Part shown: in pieces, positions 8,779 through 17,160 of the stretch | How positions within the stretch are numbered: position 1 is the first letter of the stretch | How the letters are laid out: each line of letters begins with the position of its first letter | Assembly: GCA_002783105.1 (NCBI GenBank) | Contig: PFJN01000048.1 | Location: forward strand, 1 to 34,976 | DNA: 34,976 nt | Source of the DNA: Candidatus Pacebacteria bacterium CG_4_10_14_3_um_filter_34_15 | Lineage (GTDB): Bacteria; Patescibacteriota; Microgenomatia; UBA1400; PJMF01 | Reading direction: 5' to 3' | Notes under the pieces: generated by a model | Database searches by the model: none | What the model was told of the DNA's origin: nothing | Seen by the model: the letters and a program-made list of their open reading frames with translations, nothing else | Program-made: the position numbers and the translations under genes

Positions 8779-10977
8779 CTAGAGCATTTCTAGCTCTGCT
8801 ATTTTATTCTCTGCTTCCTCATTTCCTGGAGAAATATAGTCAATGATATATTGAAGTTGTTCTATTGCTTTTTCAATTTTACCATTGCTTTCATAGAGTT
8901 CTGAAGCCCTCCATCTTGCTTTCTCATAGTCTGGTTTAAGTACTAGGGTTTTTTCAACCAATTGTTGTCCAAGTTCATTGTTTCCATTACTTAATTCAAT
9001 AATTGCCTGGGTGTAGACAAGTTTTGGGTCTGTAGGTGAAAGCTCAAGAGCTTTTTCAATAGTTTTTTGAGCTTCATATATAAAGTTTTCGTCTAGCTGT
9101 GACAGTGTAATAAAAACCCGTGATCTAGTTTTATAAAAATTTAAATGTCTATCATTATTTTCTATTGCAAGATCGCTTGCTTTAATGGCTTCATTGGTAA
9201 GTTGGGTAGCAGCTGTTGCTTCTCCAGTTTTTGCTAATTCAACTGCTAACATTGCATAGTTATCTGATAGGCTATCGTAATAAAGAGCTTCTTTGGGGGA
9301 TTTTTTTGTGGCCTCAACTTGTTTTTGAATCCCCACAGCATAATTACCAGACGAGAAATAAGCTTTTCCTTGAGAAAATAATCTATCTGCATCCCAGTAA
9401 TTATAAATTTTTATTAGTATGATCAGTGAAATAATACTTATTAAGGTAACAGCAAAATACTGATCAGCAGAGTTGATTTTAGCTCTGTACCCCAGGCCAG
9501 CCTCTCTTGTTTCACAATTCACCTTCTTCACCTTGTCTTTTTTTGAAGATTTTTGATTTGTTTGGATTTCTTTTTGATTAAAAACAATAAATACTCCAAA
9601 TAAAATAAACATTAGGACATTGACCATGACAGTTGAAAATCCAAAAAAGTTGGAGATAAACAGTCCAACAATTCCAGCCAAAATAGCAACTGAGACAATG
9701 CTAGTTTTATTATTTTTAAAAACAGATTTAATGACTTCTGTTCCAAAAGCGACAAATATTAATAAATATGTTGCTAGGCCAAAAATCCCTGTTGTTGCTA
9801 GAAAGTTTATGAGTTCGTTATGAGCTTTATTATATAAAAAATCCCATTCGGAAACGTCATTATGTTCTCTTGGTCTATCGAGATAATAACTGTAGGCAAA
9901 TGTTTCAACTCCAGAACCTATGATTGGATATCTTTTCCAAATTTGTAGACCACCTTTCCAAACTATTTTTCTGATTTCTCCAGAATCGGTTCCTCCCAAA
10001 TCTAATCGATTGACGACGGGTTGCTCAACTTCTTCTAGATTGTTTATTGAGTTTTCAGCATTATTTAAAATTTTTGTTTGTTTATTTTTTTTGGATAGTT
10101 CATCAAATGAAGGAGTGTACATGGTTCCAAAGACTCCGGTTGTTAATACGATTATTGCCAGCAAAGCTGTGGCAATTTCAAGATTGATTACTTTTTTATT
10201 TTTCAAAAATGCAATTAATGCACCGATTAAAAAGACAAACATTCCGCCTGTTAAACCGATTAATCCTGACCTCGATTTAGTAAAAATCAATACCGCAAAA
10301 AGAAGAACAGAGGAAATACCAAAAAATAATATTTGAAAAAATATGTGTTTTTTTGCATCATTCTTTTTTTGAATTGTTAAAGCTATTCCAAGAGGCAAAA
10401 TTGTAATTGCGTATGCAGCCAACCAATTTGGTTGACCAAAAGTTGCAAAAACTCTTGACTGGACATCTTGTTTCCAACAATTAACACTAAAATCTTTTAA
10501 TCCAGGCGCCAACAGACAACTAAATGAGTGTCCGAAGTGTTCGAGTATTCCATAAACTGAAACCAGTATTCCAGATGTGAACGTAGTTATTAAGATTCCT
10601 AGAAGATCTTTTTTCTTTACGTTACTGACAAATGCATAATAAAGAAGTGCGTAACTAATCATTGAGATCAATCCGCCATTAAATCTGGAATAATAACCGA
10701 GCATAGATGTTCTTGGATGAATGGAGAAAATTGTTGAAATAGTTTGAGCTACAATGAATAAAAAAATTGGGACATCTAAAGGCGTTTTTTTAAAGATTAA
10801 TTTTTTTTCTTGAATCATGTGAACTAACCAGAAAAAAACGATTATTGTTGTGAGTGCGTACACTAAAATCATTTTATTAAACTCAAACAGCTCTTCGTTT
10901 ACAAATCTAAAGTAGAGTGGAACTGAAAAAAGTAGAAAATTAAAAAAGAAGATCATTATTTTTTTGGGGTTTTTCAT
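8779..10977 (-). CDS. O-antigen ligase/polymerase (Wzy)-like membrane protein with C-terminal TPR region
   Basis: Polytopic N-terminus; ...GGLQIWKRYPIIGSGVETFAYSYYLDRP...HNELINFLATTGIFGLATYLLIFV; C-terminal helical repeats such as EALELSPTDPKLVYTQAIIELSNGNNELGQQLVEKTLVLKPDYEKARW. Confidence 0.87.
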   Translation of the reverse strand: MKNPKKIMIFFFNFLLFSVPLYFRFVNEELFEFNKMILVYALTTIIVFFWLVHMIQEKKLIFKKTPLDVPIFLFIVAQTISTIFSIHPRTSMLGYYSRFNGGLISMISYALLYYAFVSNVKKKDLLGILITTFTSGILVSVYGILEHFGHSFSCLLAPGLKDFSVNCWKQDVQSRVFATFGQPNWLAAYAITILPLGIALTIQKKNDAKKHIFFQILFFGISSVLLFAVLIFTKSRSGLIGLTGGMFVFLIGALIAFLKNKKVINLEIATALLAIIVLTTGVFGTMYTPSFDELSKKNKQTKILNNAENSINNLEEVEQPVVNRLDLGGTDSGEIRKIVWKGGLQIWKRYPIIGSGVETFAYSYYLDRPREHNDVSEWDFLYNKAHNELINFLATTGIFGLATYLLIFVAFGTEVIKSVFKNNKTSIVSVAILAGIVGLFISNFFGFSTVMVNVLMFILFGVFIVFNQKEIQTNQKSSKKDKVKKVNCETREAGLGYRAKINSADQYFAVTLISIISLIILIKIYNYWDADRLFSQGKAYFSSGNYAVGIQKQVEATKKSPKEALYYDSLSDNYAMLAVELAKTGEATAATQLTNEAIKASDLAIENNDRHLNFYKTRSRVFITLSQLDENFIYEAQKTIEKALELSPTDPKLVYTQAIIELSNGNNELGQQLVEKTLVLKPDYEKARWRASELYESNGKIEKAIEQLQYIIDYISPGNEEAENKIAELEML

Positions 10978-11043
10978 ATCTATAATAGTATCAGAAATTT
11001 ATCTATTTCAAATTATGATAAAAAACTGTTATAGTTATGTTAT

Positions 11044-11661
11044 ATGAACGATAATCCTACACAAGGCACTCAACCAAGTAATTCTTATGTTGACGACTAT
11101 CAGCCACCACAGAGTGTGGGAGTTGATCAAACAAGCCAAGCAACATCACCTATCCCAACACCAGTGACCTCAGACATTGCCTCCAATGCTAATAGTGAAA
11201 CCTTAGAAGATCAAAATATTTTCTTTATGCTTGGAGTAGAAGATGGGAATGATGAGGTAAAGGAAAACTTTTTAAATGAACTTCAAAAAGTTATTTGGGA
11301 CGATTTTCTTGAAAATGATGTTAATTTATTGATTACTTCTGAAGAAAAAGTTAAATTTGATGAATTAATGGCAAAAAAAGAAATCAGTGACAAACAGGGG
11401 ATTACTGAAGAGGCCAGTGAAGAAATTCAAGATGCTTTGGTGGCATATCTTGAAACATTAATTCCAGATCTAGAAGATATTATGTTAGAAAAAGCCTTAG
11501 ATTTGAAATCTGATTTATTTGTTGAAAGAATTAATGGATTAAGAGAATACTACGCCAATGATGCTACTGTACTTGAGAAAATTAACAAGTCAGAAAAATT
11601 GATGAGTGAAGAGAAATGGTTCTCATCTGCAGAAGTATTGAATCAGTTTGATGCTAAGTGA
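11044..11661 (+). CDS. hypothetical protein with disordered Pro/Ser/Thr/Gln-rich N-terminus and acidic helical C-terminus
   Basis: Open frame MNDNPTQGTQPSNSYVDDYQPPQ...; TATAGT box 8 nt upstream of the ATG. Confidence 0.65.
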   Translation: MNDNPTQGTQPSNSYVDDYQPPQSVGVDQTSQATSPIPTPVTSDIASNANSETLEDQNIFFMLGVEDGNDEVKENFLNELQKVIWDDFLENDVNLLITSEEKVKFDELMAKKEISDKQGITEEASEEIQDALVAYLETLIPDLEDIMLEKALDLKSDLFVERINGLREYYANDATVLEKINKSEKLMSEEKWFSSAEVLNQFDAK

Positions 11662-11709
11662 TAATAAATTGCTTGTTAATTTCTTCAGCTTCTCATTTAT
11701 ACTAACCCC

Positions 11710-12690
11710 ATGAACGTCAAGAGTTTCAATGACCAAGAGCTATATATAGATATTGGTTCGGCAAATACAAGAATTTTTTCAAATAATCAAGAAATTTTTA
11801 GTGAACCTACTTGTATTGTTTATCACAAAAATAGTGATTCGGTAGTTGCAGTTGGTAATAAAGCCTTAATGCTATTGGGTAAAACTCCTAGCTCGATCGA
11901 AATTGGTTTTCCAGTTCAATATGGATCTATTTTTAACACAAAATATTTTGAATTATTTTTATTGGCTGTTTTGAGCCAAGTAATGCCAAAAAATAGATTT
12001 CGAAGGATGATTTTTGGCCTGAATGGAAAATTTTCGGTGATGAGTGCTCTTTCTCCTGCAAAAAAAAGATTGTTACATAATTTGCTTAAAAAAGTTGGTT
12101 TTTCCAAAATTAAGTTAATTGATAGTGCATATGCGGCTGCATTATCTATATGTAACGGAGATAAAACGCAACTGAACAATTTTTGTGTAATTGATATTGG
12201 TGCTCAAAAAACTGAAATTGCAATTTTTTCTATGGATGAGCTAGTCAAATCAAGAATTTTCAAATGGGGAGGGATCAAATTGACAGAAGCTCTTCAAAAG
12301 ATTGTTAGATCCGAACACCAATGTGTTGTGGGCTGGCACTTGGCTGAGGAAGCAAAAAAACAAGTTGGTACATTGGGAAGTGAAAAAAATAAGTTTGCAT
12401 TGCATGGCAAGGATTTGATAAGTCAGGCAAGCAAAACCATTGTCTTTAGTTCAGATGATATTAGAGTTGAATTTAATAAATTATTTGGAGAGCTTTTAGA
12501 TGATATCCAAAGTTTTATTTCGACACTTCCTTCTGAAACTGCGGTTTCAATTTTAGATAGAGGCATATTTATAACCGGTGGTGGTAGCATGCTCAGTGGA
12601 ATAGATAGTGTTATTCGCAAACGACTTAAGTGCGATGTTTTTATCTCTAGCAATCCAAAAAGAGATGTAATTAATGGCCTTAGATTATGA
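11710..12690 (+). CDS. mreB: divergent MreB/actin-family rod-shape protein
   Basis: YIDIGSANTRIF...EPTCIVYHK...VAVGNKALMLLGKTPSSIEIGFPVQYGSIFN matches the MreB N-terminus; FITGGGSMLSGID is the adenosine motif; directly upstream of mreC with ATGA overlap. Confidence 0.83.
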   Translation: MNVKSFNDQELYIDIGSANTRIFSNNQEIFSEPTCIVYHKNSDSVVAVGNKALMLLGKTPSSIEIGFPVQYGSIFNTKYFELFLLAVLSQVMPKNRFRRMIFGLNGKFSVMSALSPAKKRLLHNLLKKVGFSKIKLIDSAYAAALSICNGDKTQLNNFCVIDIGAQKTEIAIFSMDELVKSRIFKWGGIKLTEALQKIVRSEHQCVVGWHLAEEAKKQVGTLGSEKNKFALHGKDLISQASKTIVFSSDDIRVEFNKLFGELLDDIQSFISTLPSETAVSILDRGIFITGGGSMLSGIDSVIRKRLKCDVFISSNPKRDVINGLRL

Positions 12691-13442
12691 AGCTAAAGGA
12701 AATTGTCATACTTATATTATTGATTTTATTGTTTTCACTTTTTGAGTTTGTCGGGTGGTTTTCAAAAATAGAAACTGTAGCTAATAAATGGCTCACGCCA
12801 ATTTATAGTATTAACATTTCATTGGTCCAAAAAATCAAAATTCCGTATGATTTTGTTGTTTTTTCCTTTAATAAATTTAAATATATGAACCAGTTGGAGT
12901 CTAGATATATTAAGTCATTGTCCGAACTTAGCGAGTTAGACAAACTCCGTGAAGAAAATGTTGAACTAAGGAAACTCATAGAGAATAGAGACATAAAGAT
13001 TCAAAAAACAATTATTAGCGCTCCAATTATTTCATTAGCATATCCAGCAGTTGGTGTGGGAAGTAACGATGGGGTAGAAGTAAATGATATGGTTCTCTCA
13101 AATGGAATGTTAGTAGGAACTATTGATGAAGTTGAAAATTATCAATCGAAAGTTTCGCTACTGTCTAGGCACAGAAATAATAAAATATTAGCAAAAACTG
13201 AGTCTGGTGTGGAAGGAGTTATTGATGGTGATGGAAAAAATGTTTTGTTAACTCAAGTTCCAAGAAATTTAGACCTAATCAATGGAGAAAGAGTTGTGAG
13301 CGTAGGACAAGAGGGCATAGAGAGAAACATTTTAATTGGTACATTAAGAATTATTGATAATAATCCTTCAGCTCCTACTCAAACGGCAACTATTATTCAA
13401 GAGATCACTTTTTATGATGCAATATTGTTGGAGGTGAAATAA
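12687..13442 (+). CDS. mreC: rod shape-determining protein MreC
   Basis: N-terminal TM, coiled coil (LDKLREENVELRKLIE), then VGVGSNDGVEVNDMVLSNGMLVGTIDEVENYQSKVSLLS, the MreC beta domain. ATGA overlap with mreB. Confidence 0.88.
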   Translation: MKLKEIVILILLILLFSLFEFVGWFSKIETVANKWLTPIYSINISLVQKIKIPYDFVVFSFNKFKYMNQLESRYIKSLSELSELDKLREENVELRKLIENRDIKIQKTIISAPIISLAYPAVGVGSNDGVEVNDMVLSNGMLVGTIDEVENYQSKVSLLSRHRNNKILAKTESGVEGVIDGDGKNVLLTQVPRNLDLINGERVVSVGQEGIERNILIGTLRIIDNNPSAPTQTATIIQEITFYDAILLEVK

Positions 13443-13915
13443 TGATCTTAATTAAAAATTTGCTTGCGACGCTGATCAAGTTATCACTATTATTGATGGT
13501 TATTGCGTTTGAAAAAGTTGTTGGTCTGCCATTAATTTTTCTTACTTTGGTGTTAATATTTTTTGTAAATGACAGAAGTTTCTATAAATATGTCTATCCT
13601 GTGTTTGGTTCGGTATTTTTAGCAATTATGTATGGTTTTTCGTTATCATTTTCATTAATACTATTAGATTTTTTAGTTTTAACAGTGAGTTATGGAGGAA
13701 ATATAATCGCAAATGATATTAATAGGGTTTTACTGATCATTTATAGTTTGATTATGTTAATTGCCGTAGTTTCTCAAATTGCTTGGGAGGGTAGAGTGGT
13801 GGGATATTTTATTATTAGTTCAATAACTATGATAATAATTTTAATGAAAACTTTGTTTTTTAAATATGGTTTGACTGGTAGAATTACAGGCAAAAATAGC
13901 AATTTTTTCAGATAG
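13442..13915 (+). CDS. mreD: putative MreD-like membrane protein
   Basis: About 5 hydrophobic segments, TAATG-coupled to mreC and upstream of PBP2. Assignment is mainly positional. Confidence 0.6.
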   Translation: MILIKNLLATLIKLSLLLMVIAFEKVVGLPLIFLTLVLIFFVNDRSFYKYVYPVFGSVFLAIMYGFSLSFSLILLDFLVLTVSYGGNIIANDINRVLLIIYSLIMLIAVVSQIAWEGRVVGYFIISSITMIIILMKTLFFKYGLTGRITGKNSNFFR

Positions 13916-13965
13916 AGTTATCGCTACAAATGACGGTAGCGTGATAGCTGCGGGAGGTGGTGGAA

Positions 13966-13989
13966 ATGGGGGGGGGTGACAAACTATGA
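13966..13989 (+). other. candidate leader mini-ORF (MGGGDKL*) overlapping the PBP2 start by ATGA
   Basis: gggaggtggtggaaATGGGGGGGGGTGACAAACTATGA: SD-like ggaggt 7 nt before the ATG; the mini-ORF stop TGA overlaps the PBP2 ATG (13986). Confidence 0.35.
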
Positions 13990-15917
13990 AAAACAAGTTA
14001 ATTTTTGGATTGATTGTATTTGTTTTTACAACGCTTCTATTTAGATTGATTGATATTCAACTTCTAAATGGGAATATTTATGAAAATTTAGCAAATAATA
14101 ATAAAACATATAGAGTTAATCTTCCAGAAGAAAGAGGTGTTTTTTTGGATAGATATAATCAGTCAATGGTTTATAACAAACCTGTTTATTTTAAACTCAA
14201 CTCCAGCGAATCTCTCTATAGTGATAAAACCAGAATTACTTACGACGAAGCACTGCGAGTGATGTCTCAAGATTCAGATTTGATTAGAACTGAGTTGGAA
14301 AGAATGTACCTTTACCCAAAATCGATGGCACACGTTTTGGGCTATGTTGGTAGCGTGAGTTTGGATGAATTATCAAGTGACTCAACCTTATATATAAGTG
14401 ATCGGGTTGGAAAATTTGGGCTGGAGAAAGAATTTCAGAGTTTTTTGCGAGGGAGCAAAAGTTCGCAAGTATTTGAAATTAACGCACTTGGCGAGAAACA
14501 ACGCCTGATAACAGAAGAAACTGGTATTCCTGGAAGAAACGTTCCGACTACTTTGGATTCGTATCTATCTGAAGTTGCGTTGAGGGCTATGGGAGATAAT
14601 AAGGGTGCAGTAGTAATTCTTGATTCCTCAAATTCTGAAGTATTAAGCTTGGTTAGTACTCCAACTTTCGATAGTTCAGTTCTAAGTGAATCATTTGCCA
14701 ATGAGGAGTCCGAGAGACTTCGCGTGCGCACTATTCAAGATTTTCTTTCAAATCCTCAGAAACTTTTTTTTAATCGAGCAGTAAGCGGTGCGTATCCACC
14801 AGGATCAATTTTTAAAATCATAACCTCTCTTGCTGGTTTAGAAGGAAAGCAAATTGACAAAGATACTTCTGTAATAGACGAGGGCACATTAGAAGTTGGT
14901 GAGTATTCATATGCCAACTGGTATTTTACTCAGTATGGGCTAAAAGAAGGCGAAATCAGCCTTGTTAGAGCTATCACAAGGAGTAATGACATCTATTTTT
15001 ATAAAGTTGCTGAGTGGGTGGGACCTGAGAAATTAAAAGAAATGGCAAACCTTTTTGCTTTAGGAGAAAAAAGTGGTATTCAACTTCAGGCTGAAATAGA
15101 GGGAGTTATTCCAGATCCAGAATGGAAACAAAGAATGATCGGTGAAAGATGGTTTTTGGGCAATACATATCATATGGGAATTGGCCAGGGAGACATTCTC
15201 GTTACTCCAATTCAAATTGCTCAGTTAGTTCAGGGTATAGCCAATAATGGCAATCTTTGTAAGGCGACGCTAATAAAAGACACTTTTGATTTGGGAAACG
15301 TAGGATTAAGCAGTGTTGGTGGCATTTTTGGCAAAAGCAGGTGCGAAGAAGTTGGAGTTTTGGAGGAAAATATTAATCTTGTTCTAGATGGTATGCTCGG
15401 AGCATGTAGTGCTGGTGGGACTGGCTTTCCTTTTTTTGAAAATAATTCTTTAGTTCTTAAAGAAGGGTTGTCTGCTAAGGATCAACTTGATAATGGTGCG
15501 GTTGCTTGTAAGACTGGTACTTCTGAGTTTGGTCCTTTAGACGCCAATGGATATAGAAAAACCCATGGCTGGTTTGCATCAATAATGGGAACAAAAGCTT
15601 TAGTAAATAATGCACTTGAGGAGAGAAAGCAAGCTAGAGAGAAATTAGAAAATATCCCAAAAATGGGAAGCGAAAGTGCGGTTGCTGAGATAGATTCTGA
15701 AAATATGTTGACAAACCAATCTGATTTATCTATAAACAGAGACCTCTGGCTAGATGGAGTGGAGAAATATGGATTTCCAGACGAAATAGTAGTGATTGTG
15801 TTGGTCGAAAGTGACGAATTAAATCCATATAAAGAGGGATCTAAAGATGCTGGGCCAGTTGCCAAGGAAATTTTTGATTGGATTAAAAATGGTAAATCAT
15901 CTTCTACAACTAACTAA
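13986..15917 (+). CDS. mrdA: penicillin-binding protein 2 (class B, elongasome transpeptidase)
   Basis: ERGVFLDR..., GAYPPGSIFKI (SxxK), SNDIYFY (SxN), KTGTSE...HGWFASIMG; downstream of mreBCD. Confidence 0.92.
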   Translation: MKNKLIFGLIVFVFTTLLFRLIDIQLLNGNIYENLANNNKTYRVNLPEERGVFLDRYNQSMVYNKPVYFKLNSSESLYSDKTRITYDEALRVMSQDSDLIRTELERMYLYPKSMAHVLGYVGSVSLDELSSDSTLYISDRVGKFGLEKEFQSFLRGSKSSQVFEINALGEKQRLITEETGIPGRNVPTTLDSYLSEVALRAMGDNKGAVVILDSSNSEVLSLVSTPTFDSSVLSESFANEESERLRVRTIQDFLSNPQKLFFNRAVSGAYPPGSIFKIITSLAGLEGKQIDKDTSVIDEGTLEVGEYSYANWYFTQYGLKEGEISLVRAITRSNDIYFYKVAEWVGPEKLKEMANLFALGEKSGIQLQAEIEGVIPDPEWKQRMIGERWFLGNTYHMGIGQGDILVTPIQIAQLVQGIANNGNLCKATLIKDTFDLGNVGLSSVGGIFGKSRCEEVGVLEENINLVLDGMLGACSAGGTGFPFFENNSLVLKEGLSAKDQLDNGAVACKTGTSEFGPLDANGYRKTHGWFASIMGTKALVNNALEERKQAREKLENIPKMGSESAVAEIDSENMLTNQSDLSINRDLWLDGVEKYGFPDEIVVIVLVESDELNPYKEGSKDAGPVAKEIFDWIKNGKSSSTTN

Positions 15918-15944
15918 AGAATAGTTTGTTAAGCTTTGTTTGCT

Positions 15945-17102
15945 ATGAGCTTAGAACAAACAATTATAAATTCAAAAAAACATTTCACCCTCAAAGATAA
16001 AAAATTTGTATTGTTGTTACTTTCCGTAACAGGAGTGGGTAGAAAAACTGCCAAGAACATTATTTATTTACTAATAAAATACGAACTCAAATTTGAGGAC
16101 TTTTGGGTAAACAAATTTGGAATTTGGCAAAAATCTCAGCTGTCAAATAAATCTATTGAAAACATTAAAAAGATTAAAACAGAACATAATAATTACTCAT
16201 TATATAAAGACATAATTAAAAAGGATATTCGGGTGATCGCTTTTTGGGAAGAAGAGTATCCAAAATTACTAAAACAGTGTGATGACTTTCCAGTAATTTT
16301 ATTTGTTAAAGGAAATGCTAAATGTCTTCAAAATGATTCAATTGGAGTGGTTGGTACTCGAAGAATAACTAGCTATGGTAGGCTAGCAACCAAAAAAATA
16401 GTTGAGGATTTGGTACTCGAGGGTTTTTCCATTGTTTCAGGTTTTATGTATGGTGTTGATTTGTGTGCTCATCTGGAGGCAATGAAAAACGGAGGAATTA
16501 CAATCGCTGTTTTAGGATTTGGATTTGATCATATGTATCCAAGAAGTCATACAAAATATTTCGATCAGGTTATTAAAAGTGGTGGCTGTTTTATAACTGA
16601 ATTTCCACCTAATGTAGAACCAGCAGCAGGCAATTTCCCCTCAAGAAATAGAATTGTTGCTGGAATCAGCAAAGGAGTTGTTGTTATTGAGGCAGCCAAG
16701 AAAAGTGGTAGTCATATCACTGCAGAGTGCGCCGTGAACGAAGGCAGAGAAGTCTTTGCCGTTCCTGGTCCGATAAACAATCCATTTTCTGAGGGAACGA
16801 AGTGGTTAATAAATCAAGGAGCCACGATGATTACATCTGGACATGATGTGATAGAACAGTTTAAGGGAGTTTGTAATATATCAAGCGATGCTAGAGCTGA
16901 CAGTTCTAGCAATGATTTGCTAAAGAACTTGAGTAAAATTCAGAGGTTGATAATTGAAGAATTAAGGGGTGGGCCCCAAGAAATAGATAATTTGGCCGAC
17001 ACTATTAAAATAGATGTGAATGAAATAATAAAAGAAATTACTTTATTAGAAATTAGTGATATTGTTAATGTTATTGGAAATAGATTAAGTATAAAACTGT
17101 AA
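15945..17102 (+). CDS. dprA: DNA-processing protein DprA
   Basis: VGTRRITSYGRLATKKIVEDLVLEGFSIVSGFMYGVDLCAHLEAM...FPSRNRIVAGISKGVVVIEAAKKSGSHITAECAVNEGREVFAVPG, the SLOG/DprA domain. ATG at 15945 (the ORF extends to a TTG at 15936). Confidence 0.95.
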   Translation: MSLEQTIINSKKHFTLKDKKFVLLLLSVTGVGRKTAKNIIYLLIKYELKFEDFWVNKFGIWQKSQLSNKSIENIKKIKTEHNNYSLYKDIIKKDIRVIAFWEEEYPKLLKQCDDFPVILFVKGNAKCLQNDSIGVVGTRRITSYGRLATKKIVEDLVLEGFSIVSGFMYGVDLCAHLEAMKNGGITIAVLGFGFDHMYPRSHTKYFDQVIKSGGCFITEFPPNVEPAAGNFPSRNRIVAGISKGVVVIEAAKKSGSHITAECAVNEGREVFAVPGPINNPFSEGTKWLINQGATMITSGHDVIEQFKGVCNISSDARADSSSNDLLKNLSKIQRLIIEELRGGPQEIDNLADTIKIDVNEIIKEITLLEISDIVNVIGNRLSIKL

Positions 17103-17126
17103 GTTTGGCACAACTTGCTTTATAAT

Positions 17127-17152
17127 AGCCCGAATAGGAAGCCCGGATAGAA
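17127..17152 (+). repeat. 13-bp tandem repeat in the topA leader
   Basis: agcccgaatagga / agcccggatagaa (11 of 13 identical), directly 3' of a TATAAT box at 17121-17126. Confidence 0.6.
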
Positions 17153-17160
17153 AGCAAAAT

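Noticed and set aside
9920-10336. 138-aa plus-strand ORF inside the Wzy-like gene, and similar antisense ORFs (for example 26655-26999, 27199-27582, 28114-28452, 15482-15865)
   Set aside because: Antisense shadows of well-supported CDSs with no family signal or initiation context.
13966-15917. Phase-variable in-frame N-terminal extension of PBP2 through the G9 tract
   Set aside because: TGA at 13977-13979 lies in the PBP2 frame and still intervenes when the tract length is changed to bring ATG 13966 into that frame. Only a leader/coupling effect remains possible.
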